This document shows, one piece after another, positions 17,013-24,536 of a DNA stretch of 50,663 nt. The notes under the pieces were generated by a model. The model did no database searches and had not been told where the DNA came from. It worked only from the letters and a program-made list of their open reading frames with translations. Position 1 is the first letter of the stretch, and every line of letters starts with the position of its first letter. The position numbers and the translations under genes were made by a program. The stretch spans positions 1 through 50,663 of the forward strand of contig QHVI01000032.1 of NCBI GenBank assembly GCA_003223515.1, in the 5' to 3' direction. Origin of the DNA: Candidatus Angelobacter sp. Gp1-AA117. GTDB lineage: Bacteria; Acidobacteriota; Terriglobia; Terriglobales; Acidobacteriaceae.

Positions 17013-17894
17013 TTATTTTTTTCGCTGTACCAGAAAATGAGCGAGGTCTTTGAGGGTTTCGGCGCGCTGGCCGAATGAATCCAATGAGTTACAGCCGGAA
17101 ATGACCAGGGCATCGGCCCGGTTCAGCGACTCTTCAATCCCAAACAGCGCTGGATAAGTAGCTTTTTCTGAAGCAGTATCTTTTCCGGCGGTCTTGCCAA
17201 GCTGCTCCGATGACTGGGTGACATCGAGCACGTCATCCACGATCTGGAATGCCAGCCCCACCGAGCGGCCAAAATCACGCAGCCGCTGAATTTCTGCATG
17301 AGATCCGCCGGCGTAAATTCCTCCGGTCACCAAACTGGCGGTAATCAGTGCCCCGGTCTTGGAACGATGAATGTACTCGAGCGTGGCCGCATCCGGTTTC
17401 TGCCGCTCGGCCTCCAGGTCCTTGACCTGGCCTCCAATCATGCCGTCTACCGTTCCGGTGCCGCGCGCGATCTCTTCAATGATCCTTACCCGCGCTTCTG
17501 CCGGACACTTCAGGCGAGCCAGCACTTCATAGGCTTGTGTCTGCAAGGCATCACCGGCCATGATGGCCAGGGCCTCGCCGAAAACGACGTGGCAGGTGGG
17601 CTTGCCGCGGCGCAACTCATCGTTATCGAGCGCCGGAAGGTCGTCATGGATCAGCGAATAAGTATGCAGCATCTCCAGCGCGCTGCCCAGCTCTTCAATA
17701 CCGGGCGGCAGCTTGCCGGAAACCATGCGCGCGGCCTCCATGCACAGGATGGGCCGCAGCCGTTTGCCGCCGGCAAAGACGCTGTGCCGCATCGCCTGAT
17801 GAATGGATTCCGGCCTCTGCGTAGCCGGAGGTAGAAGTTTTTCCAGGGCCTGGTCAATGACGTGCTGGCCCTGCTCCAAAGTCTCTTTGAGCAT
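17013..17894 (-). CDS. ispA: Polyprenyl diphosphate synthase, IspA type (farnesyl/geranylgeranyl diphosphate synthase)
   Basis: This 293-residue cytoplasmic enzyme joins isopentenyl diphosphate to allylic diphosphates. The first aspartate-rich motif is DDLPALDND at 84-92, the D-D-x4-D form typical of bacterial farnesyl diphosphate synthases, preceded by GGKRLRP at 42-48. The second is FQIVDDVLDVT near 221. The residues before the first motif are HTYSLIH, with aromatic Y79 at the fifth position upstream of the motif. That position limits chain length, so C15 or C20 products are likely. It is monocistronic, transcribed away from the cysteine-rich peptide genes. It feeds quinone, undecaprenyl and isoprenoid synthesis. 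Confidence 0.93.
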   Translation of the reverse strand: MLKETLEQGQHVIDQALEKLLPPATQRPESIHQAMRHSVFAGGKRLRPILCMEAARMVSGKLPPGIEELGSALEMLHTYSLIHDDLPALDNDELRRGKPTCHVVFGEALAIMAGDALQTQAYEVLARLKCPAEARVRIIEEIARGTGTVDGMIGGQVKDLEAERQKPDAATLEYIHRSKTGALITASLVTGGIYAGGSHAEIQRLRDFGRSVGLAFQIVDDVLDVTQSSEQLGKTAGKDTASEKATYPALFGIEESLNRADALVISGCNSLDSFGQRAETLKDLAHFLVQRKK

Positions 17895-18085
17895 GAAAAT
17901 CTGAGTATACCAGCGTGCAGGAATTCAAACAGCTATGGAAAAAATGAAAGAAAAATTGAGGAGGGAGTTTAGCAGCGGCGTGCCAATCCTGAATCCGTGG
18001 CAGATTTAAAGAGTGACCTTGAAGGCATTTAAGTTCTCCAGCCGGAACATGCCTGATGTTCCAACCGCTCAAGGCTCAAAGAGAC
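17895..18085. other. Divergent intergenic region between ispA and the cysteine-rich peptide operon
   Basis: No gene is visible. A 62-codon frame (18013-18201) has no domain and no signal peptide and is not called. The 340-bp divergent region must hold both promoters; two palindromes at its right side are listed separately. Confidence 0.4.
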
Positions 18086-18141
18086 TCCCGGATCGGGAAA
18101 CTGAAAGCATGATTCGCTTTGCGACATTTCCCAAAATGGGA
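18086..18141. promoter_or_regulatory. Pair of TCCC-N5-GGGA palindromes upstream of the peptide operon
   Basis: TCCC-GGATC-GGGA occupies 18086-18098, and TCCC-AAAAT-GGGA occupies 18129-18141 within the longer TTCCCA-AAA-TGGGAA (18128-18142). Their centres are 43 bp apart, about four helical turns, and they end about 93 bp before the first peptide start. This looks like a paired operator for a dimeric regulator; no known regulator can be named. Confidence 0.45.
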
Positions 18142-18234
18142 AGGGAAATCATAAAAATTTGTTGTAGCCGTCGTTACTGGAAGCAAAGTCCCTTAAGATG
18201 ACACTGCTTCAGCGTGTATTTTCAAAGGAGATTT

Positions 18235-18459
18235 ATGAACCTGAGAAAACTTTCTCTCAAACTGGCAGTGCTCACCATGGGAGTTGTGGTCCTTTCTTAC
18301 ATGGCTATTCCTGCAAAAGCGACGTTGTTCTGCGTTCCTGCATTTTGCCAAACCAGCACCAGCGTTGGACAATGTGGCGATGGAAGGTATGAAGATTGCG
18401 CTGCATGTTATGGTGATGATGGTTCTATCGAATATTCCGCCGATTGTTCTAGAAACTGA
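18235..18459 (+). CDS. Small secreted six-cysteine protein (copy 1)
   Basis: This is a 74-residue precursor with a clear signal peptide: basic MNLRKLSLK, a hydrophobic core, and an AKA cleavage site after residue 29. The 45-residue mature part has six cysteines spaced C-x4-C-x8-C-x7-C-x2-C-x12-C, enough for three disulfides, and shares FC-x-TSTS-x-G-x-CG and CYG-x-DGS with the next gene. The ATG at 18235 follows AAAGGAG at 18224-18230. It heads an apparent operon with copy 2 (11 bp gap) and a thioredoxin-fold protein. I do not recognise the family. Possible roles include a structural surface peptide, a toxin/bacteriocin or a redox-active peptide. Confidence 0.75.
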   Translation: MNLRKLSLKLAVLTMGVVVLSYMAIPAKATLFCVPAFCQTSTSVGQCGDGRYEDCAACYGDDGSIEYSADCSRN

Positions 18460-18470
18460 GGGGTTCAACC

Positions 18471-18701
18471 ATGAGATCCAGAAGAGTCGTTCTCAAAATC
18501 GCTGCGCTTCTGCTGGATTTCACCGTGCTTCACGCAGCGTCCACACCGGCAGCGGCCACAATCTGCCGTTCCTTTGCTGTATTTTGCAGAACCAGCACCA
18601 GCGGCGGACATTGCGGCTACCAGCCCGGAGAGGATTGTAATACCTGCTATGGCATCGACGGTTCCGTAAAGTCCGGCACCAGTTGTCCAGCCATTGAATG
18701 A
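18471..18701 (+). CDS. Small secreted six-cysteine protein (copy 2, tandem paralogue)
   Basis: This 76-residue precursor has signal peptide MRSRRVVLKIAALLLDF... ending in PAAA. The mature part of about 47 residues has six cysteines spaced C-x6-C-x8-C-x7-C-x2-C-x12-C. The last four intervals equal those of copy 1, and the shared blocks are FC-R/Q-TSTS, CG, ED-C-x2-CYG and DGS. GAGGGG lies 8 bp before the ATG. Signal peptides and the loops between cysteines differ strongly while the cysteine frame is kept, as expected of an old duplication under structural selection. Function unknown; it is co-oriented with the redox gene downstream. Confidence 0.75.
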   Translation: MRSRRVVLKIAALLLDFTVLHAASTPAAATICRSFAVFCRTSTSGGHCGYQPGEDCNTCYGIDGSVKSGTSCPAIE

Positions 18702-18711
18702 TTTTCGGTTG

Positions 18712-18742
18712 CAGGCTGCCCCTTACAGAAGCCGGCAGCCTG
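18712..18742 (+). terminator. Hairpin between the peptide genes and the thioredoxin-like gene
   Basis: CAGGCTGCC (18712-18720) and GGCAGCCTG (18734-18742) form a perfect 9-bp stem with a 13-nt loop, followed by TTCTTAT. It could be a partial terminator that makes the peptide mRNA more abundant than the full operon mRNA. Confidence 0.5.
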
Positions 18743-18797
18743 TTCTTATCTGGAGATCACCGGCACATTCTTTCATCAGGAAGTCAAAAAGATAATT

Positions 18798-19322
18798 ATG
18801 GAAAACACATCGCCTAAACCGCTCGTCAGATGGATCGAGACCGCCGCGAATGTCGCCATCATCATTGTGGCTGTGGCTATTGTGGCGGTCTTTGCAAAGA
18901 ACCACTTCTACCCCAGCCAGCAGCCAAGGCCTTCTATTTCCGCTGGAGCCAAACTCAACTCCCAGCCGGTGGACTGGGCAGCCAATGGAAAGAATGTTGT
19001 CCTGGTGCTTTCTACCACCTGCCATTTCTGTAAAGAGAGCAGTGGGTTTTACCAGCGCCTTACCCAGGATTGCCGCAACGCCCACACGCGCACCGTGGCA
19101 TTCTTCCCCCAGACTCCGGAAGAAGCACAGAATTACCTGAAATCTGAAAGCGTGCAGGTGGATCAGGTCATCCGCGCCGACTTCAAAAACCTGGAGATCG
19201 GAGGCACGCCAACCCTGCTGCTGGTGGATGGGAGCGGTATTGTGAAGAAAGTCTGGCTGGGAAAGCTGGACGATCAGAAGGAAAGAGAAGTGCTGGCGCA
19301 AAGCTGTTCTGCGAGTTCCTGA
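18798..19322 (+). CDS. Membrane-anchored thioredoxin-fold protein (CHFC active site)
   Basis: This 174-residue protein has one N-terminal transmembrane helix (about residues 16-33) and an extracytoplasmic thioredoxin-like domain. The CxxC motif is C75-H-F-C78 after strand NVVLVLSTT, and the cis-proline loop is GGTPTLLLVDGSG near 143. This is the layout of TlpA/ResA/MauD-type thiol oxidoreductases, which reduce or shuffle disulfides in the periplasm. CHFC is not the usual CPxC. Two further cysteines lie in TQDCRN and QSCSASS. It lies 96 bp after two six-cysteine secreted proteins on the same strand, making them plausible substrates. Electron donor partners (DsbD/CcdA) are not visible nearby. 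Confidence 0.82.
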   Translation: MENTSPKPLVRWIETAANVAIIIVAVAIVAVFAKNHFYPSQQPRPSISAGAKLNSQPVDWAANGKNVVLVLSTTCHFCKESSGFYQRLTQDCRNAHTRTVAFFPQTPEEAQNYLKSESVQVDQVIRADFKNLEIGGTPTLLLVDGSGIVKKVWLGKLDDQKEREVLAQSCSASS

Positions 19323-19394
19323 CGCAAGCAACAGAAGAGATTTGGATGTGGGTCACCGATTCTACGCCTATTATCCGGGTTTCTGGAGCGTCTT

Positions 19395-20918
19395 TTACTT
19401 GCTCTCGTTGAACTCTATCCAGCCATCGCGATAGTTGATGGTGATTTTCATGCGGTTGAGCGTTGTGATACCGATCATGCCGGAGATTTCCGTCCCGAGA
19501 TTGGCGCTGATGGAGCTCAGACTAGACGTGAACAAATCCTGTGCCGGCTGCTCGGTTGGGGAAAACTGCAGAACCACACGTTCGGCCAGCGTAGACGAGC
19601 CCACACCGCTCATACCGGCAAGCTCTTTCTTCAAACCGTGCGCCTTGCCGATCTCGGCTGCCATTCTCTGCGAGAGGATGCTGGAGTTGGAGCCGGTATC
19701 GAGCACAAACAATCCCATCGCCTTATGATCTATCCGGGTATTCACCACGGGCAGATGACCAAAGCTGAACATCTGCGTAGGGCTGTTGCTGCCGGGTGGG
19801 AAGCTATGCACCTCCGGGCCGGAAGCACCATCCGTGGGAGCAGGCAATGGAGCCACTATGAGCCGCTGGCGGGGGAAGTCGAAAGTGACCAGATTACGGC
19901 TGAAGAATGAAGTGCCGGTCAGACCGTCAGTGCCTTCCAGAAATCTCTGTTCACTCACATGGACGATGCAGTCATGAAATTCGATATCGCCGATCGTGAC
20001 TTTATCCACCCATGCCAGATAGCTCTTCGTCGCTTTGCCTTCGCCGGTGCCTTCCTGCGCCTGCTCCGAGAGCTTGCGCGCGCCAATCTTGTTCGCTAAT
20101 TTCCTGCTGATGGTGAGCCAGGAGGCGCCTGTATCCAGCCACAGTTTTGCTGGTGTGCCGTTCAGGTTGATTGCGACGCTCCATCCCAAAGTCTTTCCGG
20201 GCCCCGGGATGATAGGCTCCAGCTTCAACTCGCTGTGCGGTATGTCTTTGCTTTGTATCCAGATATCGTGTCCGGCGATAGCGCGAACAAAGTCCAGATA
20301 TTCACGCTTACGCCGCTCTTCCTCGGGCGCAAAATGAAATTCAGCCACATAAGCTTCAAGGTTCCTGACGTTCTCCGGGTACGGCAGCCTGATTGCCCAC
20401 TCGTAAAGAATGTCGCCATCTTCTGCATCAAGTTCACGGGCTTTAGCGAAAGCATCTTTTGCCGGGCCGGTTTTAGAAACAATGGTATAGATCATACCGA
20501 TGCCCAGCCAAGCGCGGGCACACCTGGAATCCAGCTTGCTGGCTGATCTGTACTCGCTCTCGGCCTCAGAGAACAGGCCTTTGCGAAAATAGACATCGCC
20601 GCGCAGGGCGTGAGCCAGGGCTGATTGAGGTAGAGCAGCCAGAGCTTCTGCCGAGCTTTGATCGGCAAGCTCAACCTCATCTGCCTTGAGATAGCTTTGC
20701 ACCAGACCCGCATAGGCTGAAGATGAAGTTTTATCTTTTTCGACAATAGCTTTATAGGCGACTGCGGCTTCCTGGAATTTGCCCTGCTTGAAGAGCGATC
20801 GCGCAGCCGGAAGAGAAGCGGCAGGCGTTTGAGCAGAAGCAGCGCCCAGCGCAAGGCCCAATACCAGCAGAAAGAACATTGAAGACGGTCTTACATGAGG
20901 CGCAAAATCGTCTTTCAA
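19395..20918 (-). CDS. Secreted TPR protein with two retropepsin-like aspartic protease motifs
   Basis: This protein of about 507 residues has a signal peptide near MFFLLVLGLALGAASAQ (14-30) and TPR helices over about 31-175. Two aspartyl protease-like halves follow: LWLDTGASWLTI with D262-T-G, and FVLDTGSNSSIL with D407-T-G. Each half ends with a hydrophobic-G motif (GLTGTSFFSRNLVTFDF and GMIGITTLNRMKITINY). Retropepsin-like domains normally act as dimers with one DTG each; two in one chain give a pepsin-like bilobal layout. The TTG at 20918 follows the upstream TAA directly; an ATG at 20879 is an alternative start. It is an operon partner and paralogue of the next gene. Likely periplasmic or outer-surface proteolysis. 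Confidence 0.83.
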   Translation of the reverse strand: MKDDFAPHVRPSSMFFLLVLGLALGAASAQTPAASLPAARSLFKQGKFQEAAVAYKAIVEKDKTSSSAYAGLVQSYLKADEVELADQSSAEALAALPQSALAHALRGDVYFRKGLFSEAESEYRSASKLDSRCARAWLGIGMIYTIVSKTGPAKDAFAKARELDAEDGDILYEWAIRLPYPENVRNLEAYVAEFHFAPEEERRKREYLDFVRAIAGHDIWIQSKDIPHSELKLEPIIPGPGKTLGWSVAINLNGTPAKLWLDTGASWLTISRKLANKIGARKLSEQAQEGTGEGKATKSYLAWVDKVTIGDIEFHDCIVHVSEQRFLEGTDGLTGTSFFSRNLVTFDFPRQRLIVAPLPAPTDGASGPEVHSFPPGSNSPTQMFSFGHLPVVNTRIDHKAMGLFVLDTGSNSSILSQRMAAEIGKAHGLKKELAGMSGVGSSTLAERVVLQFSPTEQPAQDLFTSSLSSISANLGTEISGMIGITTLNRMKITINYRDGWIEFNESK

Positions 20919-22556
20919 TTAGCGTCCAATCGTCCTGATTTCGTACGGCTCGAGCTTGACCAGGCCATCACGGTAATCAATGGTCATCTTCATCTGTACA
21001 AGGGTAGTAATGCCGATGAGTCCGGCAATCTCTGTGCCGCCCCCCAGAGATCTATGATCGAAAGAGATGATGTCAGTGCTTTCGACGTGTACCCCGGCAA
21101 AATGGAAATACACCTTGTCTCCGGAAAAGATCTTACTCACTTTGCCGCTCACCCCTTTGACATAACCCTCTTCATAACTCACGTTTGTAATTTTTTTGGC
21201 TAGTTCGTTCGAGATGGTGCTGGAGCTCGCGCCGGTATCCAGGACGAATAGTCCCGTTGCGTTTTTAGTGGCTGTGCCAAGCACTGTGGGTGCCACAAGG
21301 TGATCACCGAACATATATACTTTGGCGAAAGACTGCATCTCAGGCGCAACATAGCGGTCCAGGGCTTCGCCGTCTTCCCCGGTTGCCGCCGGGTTCCGGG
21401 GAAGGGGAGCCAGCAGAGCTTTCTGTTCGCGGAAGTCAAGGGTCACGAGGAAGTCCGAAAACACATCAGTTCCGATCAGTCCGGCTTCCTCGCCAATGTC
21501 GTTCCTGGATGAGACCTCAACAATACCATCTTTAAATTCAAGGTCGCCGATCTTGATCTTGTCTATCCACGCATAGTAAGACTTGGTGATGCCTTCTCCC
21601 ACTCCGCGAAAGAATGTATCTGCAATTTTGACTGCCCCAACCTTTTCGGCCAGCTTATTACCTATAGTGATTCCTGGTGCTCCAGTGTCAAGGAGAAGGG
21701 TTGCGCTGGCTTTGTCATTAAACTTTACCTGGAGCGCAAAGCCTTTGGCGCGGGACATTGCGCCTCCCTCATTCCCTTTGCTGATGCTTATGGCAGCCAG
21801 TTCGCGGCCATAAGGCACCATTTTCAGTTGTATGGGCCTGACACCACCCACAACCACCCAGGGCTTCTTTTCCGCCTCAGCTTTCAGGAGCTTTTCCGTA
21901 TTGGGAAGGTCTGTATCATGATCTTCAGAATCAGTCGACGCCATTTCATCGCCGAGATGCTTATCATTCAGCTTCTTGTACTCTTCATACCGTTGCACGC
22001 GTGGCAAGCTATCCAGCCATGCCGAGGTAATCTCACGGTCTGAAGGGTCGCTTTGATGCGCTCTAGTGAAAGAATCTTTCGCGTGCTTGTACAGGGAGAG
22101 CATGTTATAGAGCTTTCCCATGCCATAGAGTCCACGCGCCGAACCGGCATCTGTCTGCAACGCTGCCTTGTATTCCGCCTCCGCGCCCGCCATGTCCCCG
22201 ATGCGGAAATTCACATCGCCAAAGGTGGCGTGTACAAGTGCCGACGAAGGCACTGCCTGTACCGCTTTTTTGCCTGCCTCCACAGCATTGTCAAAATCCC
22301 TGGCCCGCAGATAGCTGCGCATCAGGCCCAAATGGGCCGGGACAGATTTGGGATCTTTTTCAATGATTGCCTTAAAGGCTGCCGCGGCATCCGGGAACTG
22401 TCTGCTCTTTAAGAGCGAATTGGCCAAGTCGAGCTGGTCAACCATGGGATTGGCTGGCGCCGCTGGGTTCGATGTGGCCTTGGAGTTATCGGCTGTTACA
22501 GTCTGGGCATACAGAGCTGTGGAAAGCAGGAAGGAAAGCAAAATCCTCGAAAACAT
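20919..22556 (-). CDS. Secreted TPR protein with two retropepsin-like aspartic protease motifs (paralogue)
   Basis: This protein of about 545 residues has a signal peptide MFSRILLSFLLSTALYAQ, so I chose the ATG at 22556 rather than 22616, which adds 20 non-signal residues. TPR helices (about 37-185 in the mature numbering) are followed by an acidic linker and two aspartyl lobes: LLLDTGAPGITI and FVLDTGASSSTI, each with an intact DTG. Lobe ends are GLIGTDVFSDFLVTLDF and GLIGITTLVQMKMTIDY. It aligns along its whole length with the downstream gene and abuts it (TAA then TTG), so the pair arose by tandem duplication. Substrates may be surface proteins, possibly the cysteine-rich peptides encoded nearby; that link is inference only. 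Confidence 0.83.
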   Translation of the reverse strand: MFSRILLSFLLSTALYAQTVTADNSKATSNPAAPANPMVDQLDLANSLLKSRQFPDAAAAFKAIIEKDPKSVPAHLGLMRSYLRARDFDNAVEAGKKAVQAVPSSALVHATFGDVNFRIGDMAGAEAEYKAALQTDAGSARGLYGMGKLYNMLSLYKHAKDSFTRAHQSDPSDREITSAWLDSLPRVQRYEEYKKLNDKHLGDEMASTDSEDHDTDLPNTEKLLKAEAEKKPWVVVGGVRPIQLKMVPYGRELAAISISKGNEGGAMSRAKGFALQVKFNDKASATLLLDTGAPGITIGNKLAEKVGAVKIADTFFRGVGEGITKSYYAWIDKIKIGDLEFKDGIVEVSSRNDIGEEAGLIGTDVFSDFLVTLDFREQKALLAPLPRNPAATGEDGEALDRYVAPEMQSFAKVYMFGDHLVAPTVLGTATKNATGLFVLDTGASSSTISNELAKKITNVSYEEGYVKGVSGKVSKIFSGDKVYFHFAGVHVESTDIISFDHRSLGGGTEIAGLIGITTLVQMKMTIDYRDGLVKLEPYEIRTIGR

Positions 22557-22653
22557 GCCCAAACTATACACCAGAGTAGGCTGGATTCGGTATAGGAAAG
22601 AGGCACCATAGGACACGGCTGAATACCATGCGGCCCTAAGGTATAGCCCGGAG

Positions 22654-22680
22654 GGGCACAGCCATCAGACGGCTGTGCCC
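22654..22680 (-). terminator. Strong hairpin after the sigma-factor operon
   Basis: GGGCACAGCC and GGCTGTGCCC form a perfect 10-bp stem with a 7-nt loop, 17 bp beyond the stop of the secreted-protein gene. The T-tract is weak, but position and stability suit an end-of-operon structure. Confidence 0.55.
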
Positions 22681-22696
22681 ATTACTTTCCCGGCAG

Positions 22697-23296
22697 CTAT
22701 TCAAACTTTGTAGCTGTTACTTCCACCTGCATACGCTTCTTACTGTTCACATCATCGAGACTGGCAACCATGGCGGGTTTGCCGGGCGTGAGCACCGGGT
22801 GGACTGTCAAACTGGTATTGCGCACAATAGGTTGATTGAGGCCGCCCTGATTCTGGCTCTGTTCCGGCAAGGCAAAACTGCTCACATTGATGTCAATGAG
22901 AGCCTGGATCTTGCCCGGCTCCCATTCACGCAACTGGCAGCGGATATCCAGCCCTACATCCAGGTATGTAAACTGCTTATCTCCCCCTGATGTGGCTGTT
23001 GTAATGGGTACCCGCGTGCCGATCTTGAGAGTGCCGCGCTCACCCTGAACCATTGCCACCATGGTGTAGTCACGCTGGTTGATGCGCTTGCCGTCTTCCA
23101 GTTCATAGATTACGAAGGCCAGCTTGTAGGCGGGTGTGGGAGCGTCTCTTTTCGGCTGCTCCTGCGCGCTCCGGTTTGAGTCTTGCGAAGGCAATACTGC
23201 AGCGTCTTTCTTCGCAATTTCCGTTTTCTTTGCGTCCTGCGCCGCCAGAGATATGGTGAGGGCCAGGACGAATAGTATTGGTATGAGTGATTTCAT
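22697..23296 (-). CDS. Secreted protein of unknown function in a sigma/anti-sigma operon
   Basis: This 199-residue protein has signal peptide MKSLIPILFVLALTISLAAQ and a Lys/Gln-rich linker to about residue 50. A beta-rich domain follows with YKLAFVIYELEDGKRINQRD, GTLKIGTRVPITT, and LDVGLDIRCQLREW. The pattern 'G-T-R-V-P-I' followed by 'Y-x-D-V-G-L-D-I' recalls the beta strands of secretin-like domains, but it is too short to be a secretin. It is 8 bp downstream of the anti-sigma-like gene and is probably transcribed with it. It may be an exported target or signal partner of the ECF system. No family name can be given. Confidence 0.65.
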   Translation of the reverse strand: MKSLIPILFVLALTISLAAQDAKKTEIAKKDAAVLPSQDSNRSAQEQPKRDAPTPAYKLAFVIYELEDGKRINQRDYTMVAMVQGERGTLKIGTRVPITTATSGGDKQFTYLDVGLDIRCQLREWEPGKIQALIDINVSSFALPEQSQNQGGLNQPIVRNTSLTVHPVLTPGKPAMVASLDDVNSKKRMQVEVTATKFE

Positions 23297-23304
23297 TTTT
23301 TCTC

Positions 23305-23898
23305 CTATCGAGTGCTATTGGAACGCTGTATAACGGGTTGGATTTCGGGAACGAGTTGCTCCTCCGGAGTTTCTTCCGCAGCCGGCCTGTCAGGACGGCT
23401 CTGGGCAATGATTTCCTGCTGTGGTGCACCTGCCAGATATCCCAGCAGCAGCCTCTCCTGATCTGAAGGAGGCGCGGGTGTAGGGAAGACATCCCGGCGC
23501 ACTTCCTCACGGACCGCGCTCACGACCACCCGCTGTGCTTGCCGCGATGGACTGTGTTTTCGCTCCGGTGGCTCTTCCGCAATTCGTTGATGCTCAGCAG
23601 GCGGATTCTTCAGCGGGATCACCGATGGCTGCGGCGTGTTCGCAATCGTGGGGGAACCTGGAACCTTCCGCGCACTGTGGTTCATCATCATTAGGGCCGC
23701 AACGATCGCGATAGCCGCGGCTGCTCCCGCCCACACCCATATTTGTTGCCAGCCTGGGGACTTCTGTTCGCCGGCCTGCGCCCTGACCGTGGCCAGGATG
23801 CGTGTTTCCAGTCCGGGACGCGGCTGCGCGTCAGAGTATCGGGAGAGCAGGGAATCGAGCAGTTGGTCGAGTTGTTTTTCGTTATCCTGTTCAGCCAT
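23305..23898 (-). CDS. Single-pass membrane protein, candidate anti-sigma factor
   Basis: This 197-residue protein has a cytoplasmic helix-rich N-terminus (QLDQLLDSLLSRYSDAQPRP), one transmembrane segment (about 50-70, WVWAGAAAAIAIVAALMMM) and a long Pro/Glu/Arg-rich outer region. Its start overlaps the sigma factor stop by 8 bp, the usual arrangement for an anti-sigma factor. It lacks the zinc-binding H-x3-C-x2-C of ZAS proteins, so it would bind sigma by another helix bundle. The extracytoplasmic part has no recognisable domain. The role is inferred from topology and position. Confidence 0.65.
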   Translation of the reverse strand: MAEQDNEKQLDQLLDSLLSRYSDAQPRPGLETRILATVRAQAGEQKSPGWQQIWVWAGAAAAIAIVAALMMMNHSARKVPGSPTIANTPQPSVIPLKNPPAEHQRIAEEPPERKHSPSRQAQRVVVSAVREEVRRDVFPTPAPPSDQERLLLGYLAGAPQQEIIAQSRPDRPAAEETPEEQLVPEIQPVIQRSNSTR

Positions 23899-24475
23899 GT
23901 TTTGCCTCCAGCAGCGAGGAAAGTTTTTCCTTGAGCAGTTTGCGGGCGCGCATCAACCGCGTGCGCACCGAGTTTTCAGGAATATTGAGCATCCCGGCGA
24001 TCTCCACGGAATTCAACTCCTGCACGGTGGAAAGCTGCAGCGTATGCCGCAGCTCTTCAGGTAAACTGCCAATTAATTTCTCCAGCACCTGCTGAAGCTC
24101 TTTTCCCGCAAGTAATTCATCGAGTGATGCGCCGCGATCGGGCAGATGCTCCAGCAATTCGCGCGTCTCATCGTCCACAGAGACCGTGTTCCGGGAGGAA
24201 CGCCGGTCAAGAGCTGCCGTCCAGATGATACGCGCCAGCCAGGTCTTGGGATTGCGCACCTGCTGAAGATCCTTGCCATACTTGAGCACCCGCAGAAAAC
24301 ATTCCTGCACGGCATCTTCAGCGTCATGGTGGTTGCGCAGTACGGAATAAGCGATGCGAAAGACCATCAAGGTATGCTGAGCCACCAGGGCTTCTACGGC
24401 TTCCAGTGGCGTCTCAGCTTTGCTGGCCTTGATATTCTCCAGAATCACCTCTCCGACCATGACTTGTCCGGCCAT
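23891..24475 (-). CDS. RNA polymerase ECF sigma factor (sigma-70 family)
   Basis: This 194-residue ECF sigma factor has region 2 with VFRIAYSVLRNHHDAEDAVQ near 38-57 and FLRVLKYG, and region 4 with LPEELRHTLQLSTVQELNSV then IAGMLNIPENSVRTRLMRAR near 155-174 as the helix-turn-helix. The start ATG at 24475 follows AGGAAGG. It heads an operon with a membrane anti-sigma-like protein (8 bp overlap) and a secreted protein. The promoter region holds a GAAC-like and a GTCT-like element that would fit autoregulation. The signal sensed is unknown; an envelope signal is likely because the partner spans the membrane. Confidence 0.9.
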   Translation of the reverse strand: MAGQVMVGEVILENIKASKAETPLEAVEALVAQHTLMVFRIAYSVLRNHHDAEDAVQECFLRVLKYGKDLQQVRNPKTWLARIIWTAALDRRSSRNTVSVDDETRELLEHLPDRGASLDELLAGKELQQVLEKLIGSLPEELRHTLQLSTVQELNSVEIAGMLNIPENSVRTRLMRARKLLKEKLSSLLEAKHG

Positions 24476-24492
24476 TCTGCCTTCCTATAGAG

Positions 24493-24521
24493 AAAGACAT
24501 CCACAGAATGGTAAGTGTTCT
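24493..24521 (-). promoter_or_regulatory. Candidate ECF-type promoter upstream of the sigma factor gene
   Basis: On the minus strand AGAAC (24521-24517) is followed after 18 bp by GTCTTT (24498-24493), 17 bp before the start codon. Many ECF sigma factors recognise GAAC in the -35 region and GTC near -10, so this fits autoregulation. Confidence 0.4.
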
Positions 24522-24536
24522 GGTATTTTGCAAGAA

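Noticed and set aside
18013-18201. 62-codon frame before the cysteine-rich peptide gene
   Set aside because: It covers the palindromes and the peptide promoter region and has no recognisable sequence.
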